DNA from: Maridesulfovibrio bastinii DSM 16055
GTDB lineage: Bacteria; Desulfobacterota; Desulfovibrionia; Desulfovibrionales; Desulfovibrionaceae
Direction of reading: 5' to 3'
DNA: 64,000 nt
NCBI RefSeq assembly: GCF_000429985.1
Contig: NZ_AUCX01000009.1
Coordinates: 124,001 to 188,000, forward strand
Shown: positions 9,326 to 18,334 of the stretch, in pieces
Numbering within the stretch: position 1 is the first letter of the stretch
Layout of the letters: every line of letters begins with the position of its first letter
Made by a program: the position numbers and the translations under genes
The notes under the pieces: generated by a model
What the model was told of the DNA's origin: nothing
The model's input: only the letters and a program-made list of their open reading frames with translations
Databases searched by the model: none

Positions 9326-10114
9326 ATGAACTTTCTAATCCCGATTTCTATTTTTGTTTTATTGTTTCTGTTCACCTCGCTCAAGGTGCTCAATGAATAT
9401 GAGCGTGGTGTTATCTTCAGGCTTGGAAGAGTAATAAAAGCTAAAGGTCCCGGACTGATAATCCTGATTCCGATAATTGATAAAATGGTTAAAGTCTCTC
9501 TTAGAATTCTTACTCTGGATGTTCCTAATCAGGATGTTATCACCAAAGACAACGTCAGCATCAAGGTTAATGCGGTTATTTATTTCAGAGTTGTCGAGCC
9601 TATCAAGTCCATAATTGAGGTGGAGGATTATTTATTCGCCACTTCTCAGCTTGCCCAAACCACCTTGCGTAGCGTATGTGGTAGCGTCGAGCTTGACGAT
9701 CTCCTTTCTAAGCGTGAAAAACTTAATAACGAAATTCAGGAGATTCTTGATATTCATACCGATCCCTGGGGAATCAAAGTTACAACTGTAGAGTTGAAAT
9801 ATATTGATCTTCCACAGGAAATGCAGCGTGCCATGGCTCAGCAGGCTGAAGCCGAACGTGAACGCCGTGCTAAAGTTATCAGTGCGACTGGTGAATATCA
9901 GGCAGCGTCCAAGCTTGCTGATGCGGCTGAAATAATTTCGCGCCATCCTGAAGCTCTCCAATTGCGTTATCTGCAGACATTAAAAGAGATGACTTCAGAT
10001 GGTAAGGCTAACACAGTTATTCCTCTTCCGATTGATCTTTTGAAAGTGGTGGCACCGCTTATGGGAGAGAGGAACGTTGAAAATAAAACACCTCAAGAGA
10101 GTATAGACGAATGA
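9326..10114 (+). CDS. Slipin / stomatin-family SPFH membrane protein
   Basis: 262 residues with one N-terminal membrane helix (about 1-17) followed by an SPFH (band 7) domain: [25 protein letters not shown] and the [16 protein letters not shown] segment typical of slipins. A C-terminal helix rich in Glu/Ala/Arg ([15 protein letters not shown]) should drive oligomerisation. Slipins form membrane microdomain scaffolds and are the partners of long NfeD proteases, matching the gene just upstream. AGGAG precedes the ATG. The 3' end overlaps the next gene by 4 bp (ATGA). Confidence 0.92.
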   Translation: MNFLIPISIFVLLFLFTSLKVLNEYERGVIFRLGRVIKAKGPGLIILIPIIDKMVKVSLRILTLDVPNQDVITKDNVSIKVNAVIYFRVVEPIKSIIEVEDYLFATSQLAQTTLRSVCGSVELDDLLSKREKLNNEIQEILDIHTDPWGIKVTTVELKYIDLPQEMQRAMAQQAEAERERRAKVISATGEYQAASKLADAAEIISRHPEALQLRYLQTLKEMTSDGKANTVIPLPIDLLKVVAPLMGERNVENKTPQESIDE

Positions 10115-11124
10115 AAATTCTTGTAACAGGAGCAGCCGGTTTTATCGGCTTTCATCTTTCCAGACGGCTTTTGGCTGAAGGTCATGAAGTAGTGGGTCTG
10201 GATATTCTTAATGATTATTATGATGTTCAGGTTAAAAAAGATAGACTTAAGCAGATTGAAGATCATGATAATTTTACTTTTGCTTATCTTGATATGGCTG
10301 ATCGTGAAGCCATTGCCGATCTTTTTGCCGAGCATAAATTCACTCATGTAATGAATCTCGCAGCACAGGCCGGAGTACGTTACTCACTTGTCAATCCTCA
10401 CGCTTATGTGGATTCCAATATTGTGGGATTTGTAAACCTTCTTGAAGGCTGCCGTCATAATGGGGTTAAGCATTTTGTCTATGCTTCATCCAGCTCCGTT
10501 TACGGACTCAATACTTCCATGCCTTTTAGTGTCCATGACAATGTTGACCATCCTATCAGTTTATACGCAGCCTCAAAAAAAGCTAATGAGCTGATGGCTC
10601 ATACCTATAGCCATCTTTATAATCTGCCTACAACCGGTCTTCGTTTCTTCACCGTTTACGGACCTTGGGGCAGACCTGACATGGCTCTTTTCCTTTTCAC
10701 CAAAGCCATTGTTGAAGGTAAGCCCATCAATGTATTTAATAATGGGGATATGCTCCGCGATTTTACCTTCATTGATGATATTGTTGAAGGAGTCTGCAGA
10801 GTAATAAACAACACAGCTACACCTAATCCTGACTGGACAGGAGCCAATCCTGACCCCGGTACAAGTTGTGCTCCGTTCCGCATTTATAATATTGGTAACA
10901 ATCAGCCGACCAAGCTTATGCGTTACATTGAAGTTCTTGAAGAAATGCTCGGTAAAAAAGCTGAAAAGAATTTCATGCCCCTCCAGCCCGGTGATGTCCC
11001 TGCTACCTATGCAAATGTTGATGACCTTGTTGCTGATGTAGGCTTTAAGCCTGAGACAACAGTTGAAGAGGGTATTGCCAAGTTCGTTGACTGGTACAAA
11101 AATTACTATGATGTTAACTTATAG
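10111..11124 (+). CDS. NAD-dependent epimerase, probable UDP-glucuronate 4-epimerase
   Basis: 337-residue extended short-chain dehydrogenase. The NAD motif [15 protein letters not shown] is at the N terminus. [17 protein letters not shown] is characteristic of UDP-glucuronate 4-epimerases (CapI/LspL type). The catalytic triad appears as SSSSVYG and YAASKKANE, and [15 protein letters not shown] follows. The product, UDP-galacturonate, would serve LPS or capsule synthesis; hldA at 13.8 kb is also an LPS-core gene. The 4-bp overlap with the slipin gene implies co-transcription. A strong terminator follows. Confidence 0.85.
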   Translation: MKILVTGAAGFIGFHLSRRLLAEGHEVVGLDILNDYYDVQVKKDRLKQIEDHDNFTFAYLDMADREAIADLFAEHKFTHVMNLAAQAGVRYSLVNPHAYVDSNIVGFVNLLEGCRHNGVKHFVYASSSSVYGLNTSMPFSVHDNVDHPISLYAASKKANELMAHTYSHLYNLPTTGLRFFTVYGPWGRPDMALFLFTKAIVEGKPINVFNNGDMLRDFTFIDDIVEGVCRVINNTATPNPDWTGANPDPGTSCAPFRIYNIGNNQPTKLMRYIEVLEEMLGKKAEKNFMPLQPGDVPATYANVDDLVADVGFKPETTVEEGIAKFVDWYKNYYDVNL

Positions 11125-11150
11125 TTTTTTATAAGAAATTGTTTTTAGAA

Positions 11151-11183
11151 AGGCTGTCACTTTTCAGGTGGCAGCCTTTTTTG
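11151..11183 (+). terminator. Rho-independent terminator after the epimerase gene
   Basis: Arms AGGCTGTCAC and GTGGCAGCCT (one G-U pair) with a short loop, followed by TTTTTT. It closes the nfeD-slipin-epimerase operon. Confidence 0.88.
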
Positions 11184-11361
11184 ATGATCAGATGATCTTA
11201 TAATTATTTTCTTCATTTTTTCCATAAGTTAGGTGCTAATTCCTTTTAACTTGTTGATTTAATATTATTAGTTACTTCTCAAATATTTTATGCAATTTCT
11301 TGATTTAAATTTTTTTTCATCTTAATTATCATCTTGTAATTCGACGTGTGCTGAGATTGAG

Positions 11362-11377
11362 TGTTTCACGTGAAACA
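11362..11377. other. parS: parS centromere site
   Basis: The 16-bp palindrome TGTTTCACGTGAAACA is an exact match to the well-known chromosomal parS consensus bound by ParB/Spo0J. It lies 35 bp upstream of parA, with parB 1.4 kb further on. By eye this is the only full match in the window. Confidence 0.95.
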
Positions 11378-11411
11378 ATTTACCAGCTAAAAAAGAATAG
11401 GATGGTTCCAA

Positions 11412-12185
11412 GTGGCCAAAAGAATAGTAGTTGCAAATCAGAAGGGCGGTGTCGGAAAAACAACAACATCCATAAATCTTTCTTCTTCGCTGGCTGTCAT
11501 GGAGAAAAAGGTTCTCCTGATAGATTGCGACCCTCAGGGTAACGCTTCCAGTGGACTAGGCTTTTATCCGGGTGATTCCAGAGAAAATATTTATACAGCT
11601 TTGTTTTCTCCGGATCGCGTCGAGGAAGCCATATATAAAACGGATGTGCCTTATCTGGATATTATGCCCGCCAGTCAGGATCTTGTTGGCGCGGAAATTG
11701 AGTTGATTGATAAAATGGGGCGTGAATATTATCTCAAAGATCTCGTAGATAAGATAGATGAGAAGTATGACTATATTATATTTGATTGTCCGCCCTCACT
11801 GGGACTGTTAACAGTCAACGCCCTCTGCGCTGCAAAAGAATTGATGGTACCGCTTCAAACTGAATATTATGCTCTTGAAGGTGTTGCTCAGCTTCTGATG
11901 ACTTATGAGCTGGTCAAAAAACGCCTTAATAATGATCTTGAAGTTCTTGGTGTCGTTCTTACCATGTACGACCGTAGAAACCGTCTGGCCAGACAGGTTA
12001 AAAACGAAGTCCGTAAAGCTTTTCCTGATAGTTTGTTTGAAACAATAATTCCTAGAAATGTGAGATTGTCCGAAGCTCCTAGCTTTGGAAAACCGGTAAT
12101 TTTATATGATGCCAAGTCAAATGGTGCTTTGGCGTATATTTCGCTGGCTCAGGAAGTTGTTAGAAGACATACTGAGAAAAAATGA
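11412..12185 (+). CDS. parA: Chromosome-partitioning ATPase ParA (Soj)
   Basis: 257 residues, the size of short chromosomal ParA proteins without an N-terminal HTH. Deviant Walker A KGGVGKTTT at residues 11-19, Walker A' region DCDPQGNASSG, and Walker B YIIFDCPPSLG. It drives segregation of ParB-parS complexes by nucleotide-dependent binding to the nucleoid. The start is a GTG at 11412; the nearby ATG at 11402 is out of frame. parS lies directly upstream and parB is the second plus-strand gene onward, with a minus-strand gene between. Confidence 0.95.
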   Translation: MAKRIVVANQKGGVGKTTTSINLSSSLAVMEKKVLLIDCDPQGNASSGLGFYPGDSRENIYTALFSPDRVEEAIYKTDVPYLDIMPASQDLVGAEIELIDKMGREYYLKDLVDKIDEKYDYIIFDCPPSLGLLTVNALCAAKELMVPLQTEYYALEGVAQLLMTYELVKKRLNNDLEVLGVVLTMYDRRNRLARQVKNEVRKAFPDSLFETIIPRNVRLSEAPSFGKPVILYDAKSNGALAYISLAQEVVRRHTEKK

Positions 12186-12189
12186 AAAA

Positions 12190-12214
12190 AAAGACCGGCT
12201 AAAAGCCGGTCTTT
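12190..12214. terminator. Bidirectional terminator between parA and a convergent gene
   Basis: Perfect stem AAAGACCGGCT/AGCCGGTCTTT with a 3-nt loop. On the minus strand it is followed by a long T run (the A tract at 12183-12192), so it is strongest for the convergent zinc-ribbon gene. It can also stop parA transcription. Confidence 0.88.
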
Positions 12215-12235
12215 AAATAATAGAGACAAAGTGAA

Positions 12236-12661
12236 TCAGTAGCATGCTTCTTTATTAGCATCCTTGCTCTCCTGATAGGGAGTAGTTTCGGTAGTAATTT
12301 CATCTTTGAAATGCCGTTTGCTGATTCTGGATTTGCATTTGCAGCATTTGTAAGAAACCAGTCCACCGATATTTGCGACAGTCAGTTTGAACTTTCTGGG
12401 TTCGTCTTCCTGCCAGTTATCAGTCTGGTTTCCACAATGATCACATTTGACATCCATGTCTACCGGGTATGGGAAATCCCAGTAGTCTCTAAGTATTTCC
12501 CAGTCGGCCATGGGTTCCGGCTTTTCAGGTGGCTCCTGATTTGGAAGATACTCTTTAAGGGACGGCTTGATTTTAGTCCACAGTTCAGCAGTAATCAGTG
12601 CTCCGATCAGGTTTCCCTTTTGATCAAAAAGCTCTGTAATGTTGTTATCTTTATCGGGCAT
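12236..12661 (-). CDS. Small zinc-ribbon-like protein of unknown function
   Basis: 141 residues, transcribed against parA and parB and lying between them. CDHCGNQTDNW (about residue 74) and YKCCKCKSRISKRHF (about residue 104) together supply two CxxC knuckles, consistent with a zinc ribbon. The N-terminal segment (TELFDQKGNLIGALITAELWTKI) looks like a small separate element. The GGAGG ribosome binding site is good. No family name recognised. Its position splits the parA-parB pair, which is usually contiguous, so parB must have its own promoter or be read through. Confidence 0.72.
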   Translation of the reverse strand: MPDKDNNITELFDQKGNLIGALITAELWTKIKPSLKEYLPNQEPPEKPEPMADWEILRDYWDFPYPVDMDVKCDHCGNQTDNWQEDEPRKFKLTVANIGGLVSYKCCKCKSRISKRHFKDEITTETTPYQESKDANKEACY

Positions 12662-12776
12662 AAAACCTCCACAGGTAATTACGTTTTCAAAAGTACATTA
12701 ACCACGGTGGAGTTCAAGTCAAAGAAAATATGAAATATAAAATCCGATTTTGACGGATCAGTTTAAGGAGATATAA

Positions 12777-13697
12777 ATGGCAGGTGCAACAAGAGGACTC
12801 GGAAGAGGGCTTGATGCTCTTTTAGGCGGAGGCACATCAGAGAACCGTGGCAAAGAGAAATCCATGGATGTTCGTTATCTTGATATTGATCTGGTCATCG
12901 CAAATCCCAATCAGCCTAGAAAAGATTTCTCTCCTGAAGCTCTGGAGGAGCTCACCGAATCAATAAAAGCAAAAGGGGTTTTGCAGCCTGTTCTGGTCAG
13001 GCCATTTCCCGGTGACAGAAATAAATATGAGCTGGTTGCCGGTGAAAGACGTTTAAGAGCTTCCAAGCTTGCGGGGCTTACTGAAATACCCGCTATGGTC
13101 AAAGATATGACCGACCTTGAAAGTATGGCCGTAGCTTTGATTGAAAACCTCCAGCGTGAAGATTTAAATCCAATTGAAGAAGCTAAAGGGTATCAGGAAT
13201 TAACCAGCAAATTTGGTTTGAGTCAGGAAGAATTAGGGCGTCAGGTTGGTAAAAGCCGTTCAGCTCTGGCTAACTCAATGCGTCTTTTATCCCTTCCGGA
13301 TGATATTCAAAGTGCTATTGGTAAAAATGAAATTTCCGCCGGACATGGCAGATCGTTGATGTCAGTAACCGATGACGAAGCCAGAGCAGAGCTTTTTGAG
13401 AGAATTGTGACTTATGGATATTCCGTTCGTCAGACAGAAAAGGAAGCTTCCTTCTGGAAAGAAAATGGAGAACTTCCCCCTGTAGACAATTCTACTAATA
13501 AGAAAAAAGCAGCAAAAAAGAAGCCGGTAAAAAAAGAAAAGGATGAAGAGCTTGAAACCTTAAGAGACAGGCTTGAGAAAAATCTTGAAACAAAAATCAA
13601 AATATCAGGCACCAAAGAAAAAGGTAAACTGACTATTTCTTATTCAGATTCAGTTGAGCTGGAACGGCTGGTTGCTATTTTGGAATTGCGCTCCTGA
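12777..13697 (+). CDS. parB: Chromosome-partitioning protein ParB
   Basis: 306 residues. After the basic N terminus (RGLGRGLDALLGG, the ParA-stimulating peptide) comes the CTP-binding ParB/Srx domain with NQPRKDFSPEALEEL, QPVLVRP and GERRLRASKLAGL. The central HTH is LSQEELGRQVGKSRSALANSMRLLSLP, followed by a Lys-rich linker (residues 240-260) and a C-terminal dimerisation domain. It binds and spreads from parS at 11362-11377 and works with ParA. AAGGAG lies before the ATG. Confidence 0.96.
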   Translation: MAGATRGLGRGLDALLGGGTSENRGKEKSMDVRYLDIDLVIANPNQPRKDFSPEALEELTESIKAKGVLQPVLVRPFPGDRNKYELVAGERRLRASKLAGLTEIPAMVKDMTDLESMAVALIENLQREDLNPIEEAKGYQELTSKFGLSQEELGRQVGKSRSALANSMRLLSLPDDIQSAIGKNEISAGHGRSLMSVTDDEARAELFERIVTYGYSVRQTEKEASFWKENGELPPVDNSTNKKKAAKKKPVKKEKDEELETLRDRLEKNLETKIKISGTKEKGKLTISYSDSVELERLVAILELRS

Positions 13698-13800
13698 TTA
13701 TCTGATAATGATGATCTGATTCTGATAGAAGTTTTGAGATGATTCGGAAAAATTTCCGGTTTAGTTTTAATTAATATAAAGAAATACCAGAGTAGATTTT

Positions 13801-14817
13801 ATGGATATTACTGAAAAAATATTAAATGTTCTGAATTCACTTAAGGGGAACAAGGTCCTGATCATTGGTGATGTTATGCTCGATCATTATGTGATTGGAT
13901 CGGTGAACAGAATTTCTCCTGAAGCTCCTGTCCCCGTGGTTAGGGTGAGCAGGGAAAATTTTCTTCTGGGTGGTGCCGGTAATGTTGCCAGAAATATTGT
14001 CGCCTTAGGTGGCGAACCCCACCTGACTGGTTTTGTGGGTGACGATCCCGAAGGTAAAGTCTTTAAAGATCTTTGTGAGCAGAGCAGTATCCCATGCAGT
14101 CTTTATAATTGTTCGGATCGTCCAACTACAAAGAAAACCAGAATTATGGCTCATAATCAGCAGATTGTGAGAGTTGATCATGAAAACAGCACAACGATGC
14201 CAGATCATGATCTGGACAGCCTTTTTGATTTTCTTGAAGGCTCTATATGCGACTATAGAGTCGTTATCCTTTCTGATTACGGGAAAGGTCTTTTGAGTGA
14301 AAAGTTTTTTGAAAGGTTCTGGAATCTGCTCAAAAAATGCAGTCATACGCCTATGGTTCTGGTTGATCCTAAAACTATCAACTACGATCTCTACAAAGGC
14401 GTTGATCTGCTTACTCCCAATACAAAAGAAGCCGGTGAGGGCGCATCCATGACTGTTGAGTCTCAGGATGAAGTTCTTGAGGCTGGCAGAAGGCTTTTTG
14501 AAAGACTTGATTCCGAGCATCTGCTGATTACCCTTGGGGCTGATGGGATGGCCCTCTTCGAGTCTCCGGGAGTTGTCAGACATATCCCGTCATTTGCGCG
14601 TAATGTCTTTGATGTAACCGGAGCAGGTGATACTGTAATCGCTTCTCTTGGCTTGGGTATTGCCGCTGGAAATGATCTGCTCACTTCAACAGTCCTTGCC
14701 AATTATGCGGCGGGTATTGTTGTCGGTCAGGTTGGTGCGGCAACCGCGTCTGTTGCTGATATTGCTCAGGCTGTTAAGGATTGGCCAAAGCCGGAAATTA
14801 ATACCTGGAAAAGCTGA
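13801..14817 (+). CDS. hldA: D-glycero-beta-D-manno-heptose-7-phosphate kinase
   Basis: Phosphorylates heptose 7-phosphate at C1 in ADP-heptose synthesis for the LPS inner core. 338 residues with the PfkB/ribokinase fold: DVMLDHYVIGSVNRISPEAP near the N terminus, LGGAGNVARN, and the catalytic anion-hole motif DVTGAGDTV near residue 275. There is no cytidylyltransferase-like domain, so this is the separate kinase (HldA/RfaE1) rather than fused HldE; the nucleotidyltransferase is not in this window. No clear Shine-Dalgarno beyond a CCAGAG upstream. Confidence 0.92.
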   Translation: MDITEKILNVLNSLKGNKVLIIGDVMLDHYVIGSVNRISPEAPVPVVRVSRENFLLGGAGNVARNIVALGGEPHLTGFVGDDPEGKVFKDLCEQSSIPCSLYNCSDRPTTKKTRIMAHNQQIVRVDHENSTTMPDHDLDSLFDFLEGSICDYRVVILSDYGKGLLSEKFFERFWNLLKKCSHTPMVLVDPKTINYDLYKGVDLLTPNTKEAGEGASMTVESQDEVLEAGRRLFERLDSEHLLITLGADGMALFESPGVVRHIPSFARNVFDVTGAGDTVIASLGLGIAAGNDLLTSTVLANYAAGIVVGQVGAATASVADIAQAVKDWPKPEINTWKS

Positions 14818-14885
14818 TGTACTTGGTCATGCCTCCATTTTGTTGCTTATAACCGATCTGGACCCTGACGGGTACGGAGGAGAAA

Positions 14886-15272
14886 ATGCTTTATTTTGAA
14901 CTGGTAGCTGAAGAACGGATTAAAAAGTCTCAGGAAAAAGGGGAGTTTGATGACCTTGAAGGTAAAGGAAATCCTTTAAAACTTGAAGACGATTCTTTTA
15001 TCCCGCAGGAATTGAGAATGGCCTACAAAGCCTTGAAAAATGCCGGCTACCTTCCGCCTGAAGCACAGATAAGAAAGGATATAAGCAATGCTCTGGATCT
15101 TCTTGAACAGATGGAAGATGAGAAAGAACGTTATCAGCAGATGCAGAAATTGGATTATCTCATTTTCAAAATGAAGGGCATGAGAAGTAAAGGACTGTCA
15201 CTGGATGTCGAAGATGAATATTACCAGTCCGTGGTTGAAAGGCTAAGTGTCAACCGTAAAAAGAAAGAGTAG
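14886..15272 (+). CDS. DUF1992 (DnaJ-homologue C28-like) protein
   Basis: 128 residues, a full-length DUF1992 protein. The hallmark LVAEERIKKSQEKGEFDDLEGKGNPL is at the N terminus, and the PQELRMAYKALKNAGYLPPE segment follows. Despite the DnaJ-homologue label in databases there is no J domain or HPD motif here, and the biochemical role is unknown. GGAGGAG precedes the ATG. It sits 68 bp after hldA in the same direction, without an intervening terminator. Confidence 0.85.
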   Translation: MLYFELVAEERIKKSQEKGEFDDLEGKGNPLKLEDDSFIPQELRMAYKALKNAGYLPPEAQIRKDISNALDLLEQMEDEKERYQQMQKLDYLIFKMKGMRSKGLSLDVEDEYYQSVVERLSVNRKKKE

Positions 15273-15288
15273 CCGGGGTTTGAAAAGG

Positions 15289-16647
15289 ATGCCGCGTTTT
15301 CTGACTATAGCTCTGGCTATTGCATTATATATCCCTTCAGCTTTTGTTGTCGCAAGGGCTGACTTCTTTTCCGGGCCACCGGTTGGTGAGTCTTATATTG
15401 CAAACATATCGGAATATTCTGAAAATGGTACGGTTGATTCTTTAGTAAATTATTTGTCAGAGGTTACCGGGAATAATTATTTAACTTCTGAAAAATTATA
15501 TAAAGCTCCGGCTGAAGATAGTGAAGAAACATTTTTTATTTCCGTTTTTAAGGAAAAAAAATCGCTGACTGTTGCGCAAGATGTTTGTTCTTATGCAGGA
15601 ACTGAAAAAGGTCTCGCCGCAGCATTTAATGACGGCACAATGAAAATATGGAGCCGGTTTCATTGCTCGGAAGTGCATCTACCTTCGCCGTCAGGGGCTA
15701 AATTTATCGGTTATGCTCCCGGCAGTCCTTTTCTTGTGGCTACCAATAATGCAGCGGATAAAATTTTTGTTTATGATTTAAGAAACTGCACCCGTGTTCC
15801 GGGTCAGTTTAAGGTTGAAAAAGCCCCTGTAACCAGACTTGCCCTTTCAGAAACCGGAGAATGGTTAAGTTATATCGATGCGTTCAATATTCTGTATAGT
15901 GGTCCGGTTAAAGGTCCTTTGAGAAGAATTACCGCTATGGAGGGGACACCTATTTTCCTAGGGTATTCTCCTGCTCAGGGGATTATGATTGCAGTTCAGG
16001 GAACCGGTCGGGTTACAATGCTTGCAATGAGAAATGATTTACATCTGAAAACAGAAAATGTTTCCGGGGGACCGTTTGTTTCGGCTGAAATTTCGGGTTA
16101 TAATCTCTGCCTCAGGCGTCAAGACGGCAGAAAAATATACTGGAATATTATTTCAAGAGAAAAAGTGCAGCCGGATAGCCATCAAGTAAAATCTACACCG
16201 ACTGTCTTTTTGAAAGGGCATGACCTTATTTATTCTTCAAATGGAAAACTGTGGAAATATGTTATTCATAACGAGGAACCGATTTTTATTGTAGAATATT
16301 CAAAAGAAGCTAAAATGATACGTGTTCGTGACCTCGATCATAAAACCAGATATTATGACATGCACAGTGGCGCGGAATTAAAAGAAGTCGATTCTTCAGA
16401 CTGGAAAGTTGTCTCACCACGAAACGGAGTGTATAAGATAGGCAGAAATAAATTTAAATTATTCGACAGGGTCTACCAGAAAGGCGGGCATAGGCTTAAT
16501 TGCCGTTATGTGCCCGGATCAGGCTTCATCTTATGGTGGGTGGAAGTTGTTCATTCTGATGAGATTAATCCTCATCCGATGGAACTTCCTTTAAGAAAGA
16601 ATATTCTGGCTTCCGAACAACCTGTATGGTTCCCCCTGACAAAGTAA
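15289..16647 (+). CDS. Secreted protein, possibly beta-propeller, unknown function
   Basis: About 452 residues. The start was placed at ATG 15289, which gives a clean signal peptide (PRFLTIALAIALYIPSAFVVARA); the frame extends 42 bp upstream into DUF1992. The mature part is rich in Gly, Tyr, Trp and Asp turns with repeated phrases such as AAFNDGTMKIW, TNNAADKIFVYDL and LSYIDAFN, which resemble WD40/propeller blades. It should be periplasmic or on the outer membrane. No catalytic motif seen. It lies in a same-strand run between the DUF1992 gene and phosphofructokinase; no functional link is known. Confidence 0.72.
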   Translation: MPRFLTIALAIALYIPSAFVVARADFFSGPPVGESYIANISEYSENGTVDSLVNYLSEVTGNNYLTSEKLYKAPAEDSEETFFISVFKEKKSLTVAQDVCSYAGTEKGLAAAFNDGTMKIWSRFHCSEVHLPSPSGAKFIGYAPGSPFLVATNNAADKIFVYDLRNCTRVPGQFKVEKAPVTRLALSETGEWLSYIDAFNILYSGPVKGPLRRITAMEGTPIFLGYSPAQGIMIAVQGTGRVTMLAMRNDLHLKTENVSGGPFVSAEISGYNLCLRRQDGRKIYWNIISREKVQPDSHQVKSTPTVFLKGHDLIYSSNGKLWKYVIHNEEPIFIVEYSKEAKMIRVRDLDHKTRYYDMHSGAELKEVDSSDWKVVSPRNGVYKIGRNKFKLFDRVYQKGGHRLNCRYVPGSGFILWWVEVVHSDEINPHPMELPLRKNILASEQPVWFPLTK

Positions 16648-16703
16648 TATTTTACAGGTCAGCTATTTTTATAAATTCCGGAAACCCCAAGGAGGGTCAG
16701 GCA

Positions 16704-18029
16704 GTGCCAAAAAAAGAAAAAAAGACAGTAATCAATACTGAAATCCCGGAGTTGGGAAAGCCTAAAATACCTTCACCGCTCAAACGTTGTATTTTTTTTG
16801 ATGATAAAGAGAAAACCCTCGTTAATTTAGCTGAAGAAGAAATGGATTCCGGGGAAGGCGGAGGAGAGTATCTGGAATTTGAAAAAGCCGGTCCCCGTGC
16901 CTTTACCTATTTTGATCCCTCAAAGACAAAATGTGCAGTTGTCACCTGCGGAGGACTTTGTCCGGGACTCAATGATGTCATCCGGTCAATAGTTCTTGAG
17001 GCCTATCATACCTACAAAGTGCCTTCCGTACTTGGAATCAGGTTTGGATTGCAGGGATTCATCCCTAAATACGGGCATGATATTATTGAACTCACTCCGA
17101 CAATGGTTTCGGATATTCATCAGTTCGGCGGAACAATTCTCGGATCATCACGCGGACCTCAGGATCCTGAAGAAATTGTTGATGCTCTGGAAAGAATGAA
17201 TGTCAGCATTCTGTTTATGATCGGTGGTGACGGAACTATGCGCGCTGTTAAAGGTATAGTTAATGAGATTGCCAAGCGTGGTTTAAGGATTTCGGTGATC
17301 GGAGTTCCAAAAACCATTGATAACGATATCAGTTTTGTTACGAAATCTTTCGGGTTTGATACTGCTGTGGATAAGGCTACAGACGCTATTCAGAGTGCTC
17401 ATGTCGAGTCTGTGGGAGCTTTCAACGGTATTGGTCTGGTCAAGCTTATGGGCCGAGAATCTGGCTTTATTGCCGCTCAGGCAACCCTTGCTTTGAAAGA
17501 TGTTAACTTTGTTCTGGTTCCTGAACATAATTTTGAATTTGACGGTGAACATGGCCTGCTGAAATCCCTTGAGGAAAGGCTTAAAGATCGTCAGCATGCG
17601 GTCATCGTCTGCGCGGAAGGAGCAGGGCAGGAGCTTTGCGAAAATACCGGCCGCAAGGATGCTTCAGGAAATCCTGTTCTATGCGATATCTGCGATCTGC
17701 TTATAACCAAGGTTAAAGATTATTTTAAGCAGAAGGACATGAGTATCACCTTGAAATTTATTGATCCCAGTTATCTGATCCGTTCTGTTCCGGCTAATGC
17801 CAATGACAGAGTCTATTGCGGATTTCTTGGACAACACGCTGTACATGCGGCCATGGCTGGTAAAACCGGTATGGTTGTCAGCCGGCTACAGGCCAGATAT
17901 GTCCATCTTCCGCTTGAACTGGTAACCATGAAGCGGAAAAAATTAAATATACATTCCGATTACTGGAGAGCCGTTCTGGAATCCACAGGGCAGGGTCATC
18001 TGCGTAATGATATGGAAGAAGGACTTTAG
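16704..18029 (+). CDS. pfkA: ATP-dependent 6-phosphofructokinase (long, plant/TP0108-like type)
   Basis: Glycolytic phosphofructokinase of about 441 residues. The N-terminal extension of about 95 residues before TCGGLCPGLNDVIR is typical of the long PFK group. GGDGTM carries the Gly that favours ATP over pyrophosphate, while PKTIDNDI carries the Lys shared with PPi enzymes; this combination is found in ATP-dependent long PFKs. MGRESGFIAAQA is the substrate-binding segment. The start was set at GTG 16704 because AGGAGG precedes it by 8 bp; an open frame to 16626 overlaps the previous gene without a ribosome binding site. Confidence 0.9.
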   Translation: MPKKEKKTVINTEIPELGKPKIPSPLKRCIFFDDKEKTLVNLAEEEMDSGEGGGEYLEFEKAGPRAFTYFDPSKTKCAVVTCGGLCPGLNDVIRSIVLEAYHTYKVPSVLGIRFGLQGFIPKYGHDIIELTPTMVSDIHQFGGTILGSSRGPQDPEEIVDALERMNVSILFMIGGDGTMRAVKGIVNEIAKRGLRISVIGVPKTIDNDISFVTKSFGFDTAVDKATDAIQSAHVESVGAFNGIGLVKLMGRESGFIAAQATLALKDVNFVLVPEHNFEFDGEHGLLKSLEERLKDRQHAVIVCAEGAGQELCENTGRKDASGNPVLCDICDLLITKVKDYFKQKDMSITLKFIDPSYLIRSVPANANDRVYCGFLGQHAVHAAMAGKTGMVVSRLQARYVHLPLELVTMKRKKLNIHSDYWRAVLESTGQGHLRNDMEEGL

Positions 18030-18066
18030 TCGCTTCCTTAATTTTAGAATCTTAATTAGCTGTTCT

Positions 18067-18103
18067 AAAGACGCTTTCCCATTGCTGGAGAGCGTCTTTT
18101 TTT
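18067..18103 (+). terminator. Rho-independent terminator after phosphofructokinase
   Basis: Arms AAAGACGCT and AGCGTCTTT with inner TCC/GGA pairing and a short loop, followed by a run of T. It lies about 40 bp after the pfkA stop. Confidence 0.9.
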
Positions 18104-18290
18104 GTTCGAATTTATGACTTGTTAGCTATTAAAATTAGAAGTTATTTTTCAAGATAATAAGATATGTTTGCAGCTGTTTTGGGAAAATTTTTAAAATGTT
18201 TTTTGATTTAACTTGTTATAATATAAGAGTTTAAATCTTCAAAAAGTTAAACCTAAATAATCGTCTCTTATCGTTAGGGTTATTTAAAGT
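18104..18290. other. AT-rich spacer between convergent genes
   Basis: AT-rich sequence between the phosphofructokinase terminator and the next hairpin. No open frame with a ribosome binding site and no recognisable RNA was seen. Confidence 0.5.
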
Positions 18291-18293
18291 GAT

Positions 18294-18330
18294 GAAAAAA
18301 CAGGGGGATAGTTATATCCCCCTGTTTTTT
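18294..18330. terminator. Bidirectional terminator, 3' end of glycerate kinase gene
   Basis: Perfect stem CAGGGGGATA/TATCCCCCTG with a 4-nt loop, flanked by AAAAAA on the left and TTTTTT on the right, so it works on both strands. It lies 5 bp past the stop of the minus-strand kinase. Confidence 0.92.
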
Positions 18331-18334
18331 GTAA

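Noticed and set aside
14005-14583. 192-residue minus-strand open frame inside hldA
   Set aside because: Antisense shadow of a recognised kinase gene.
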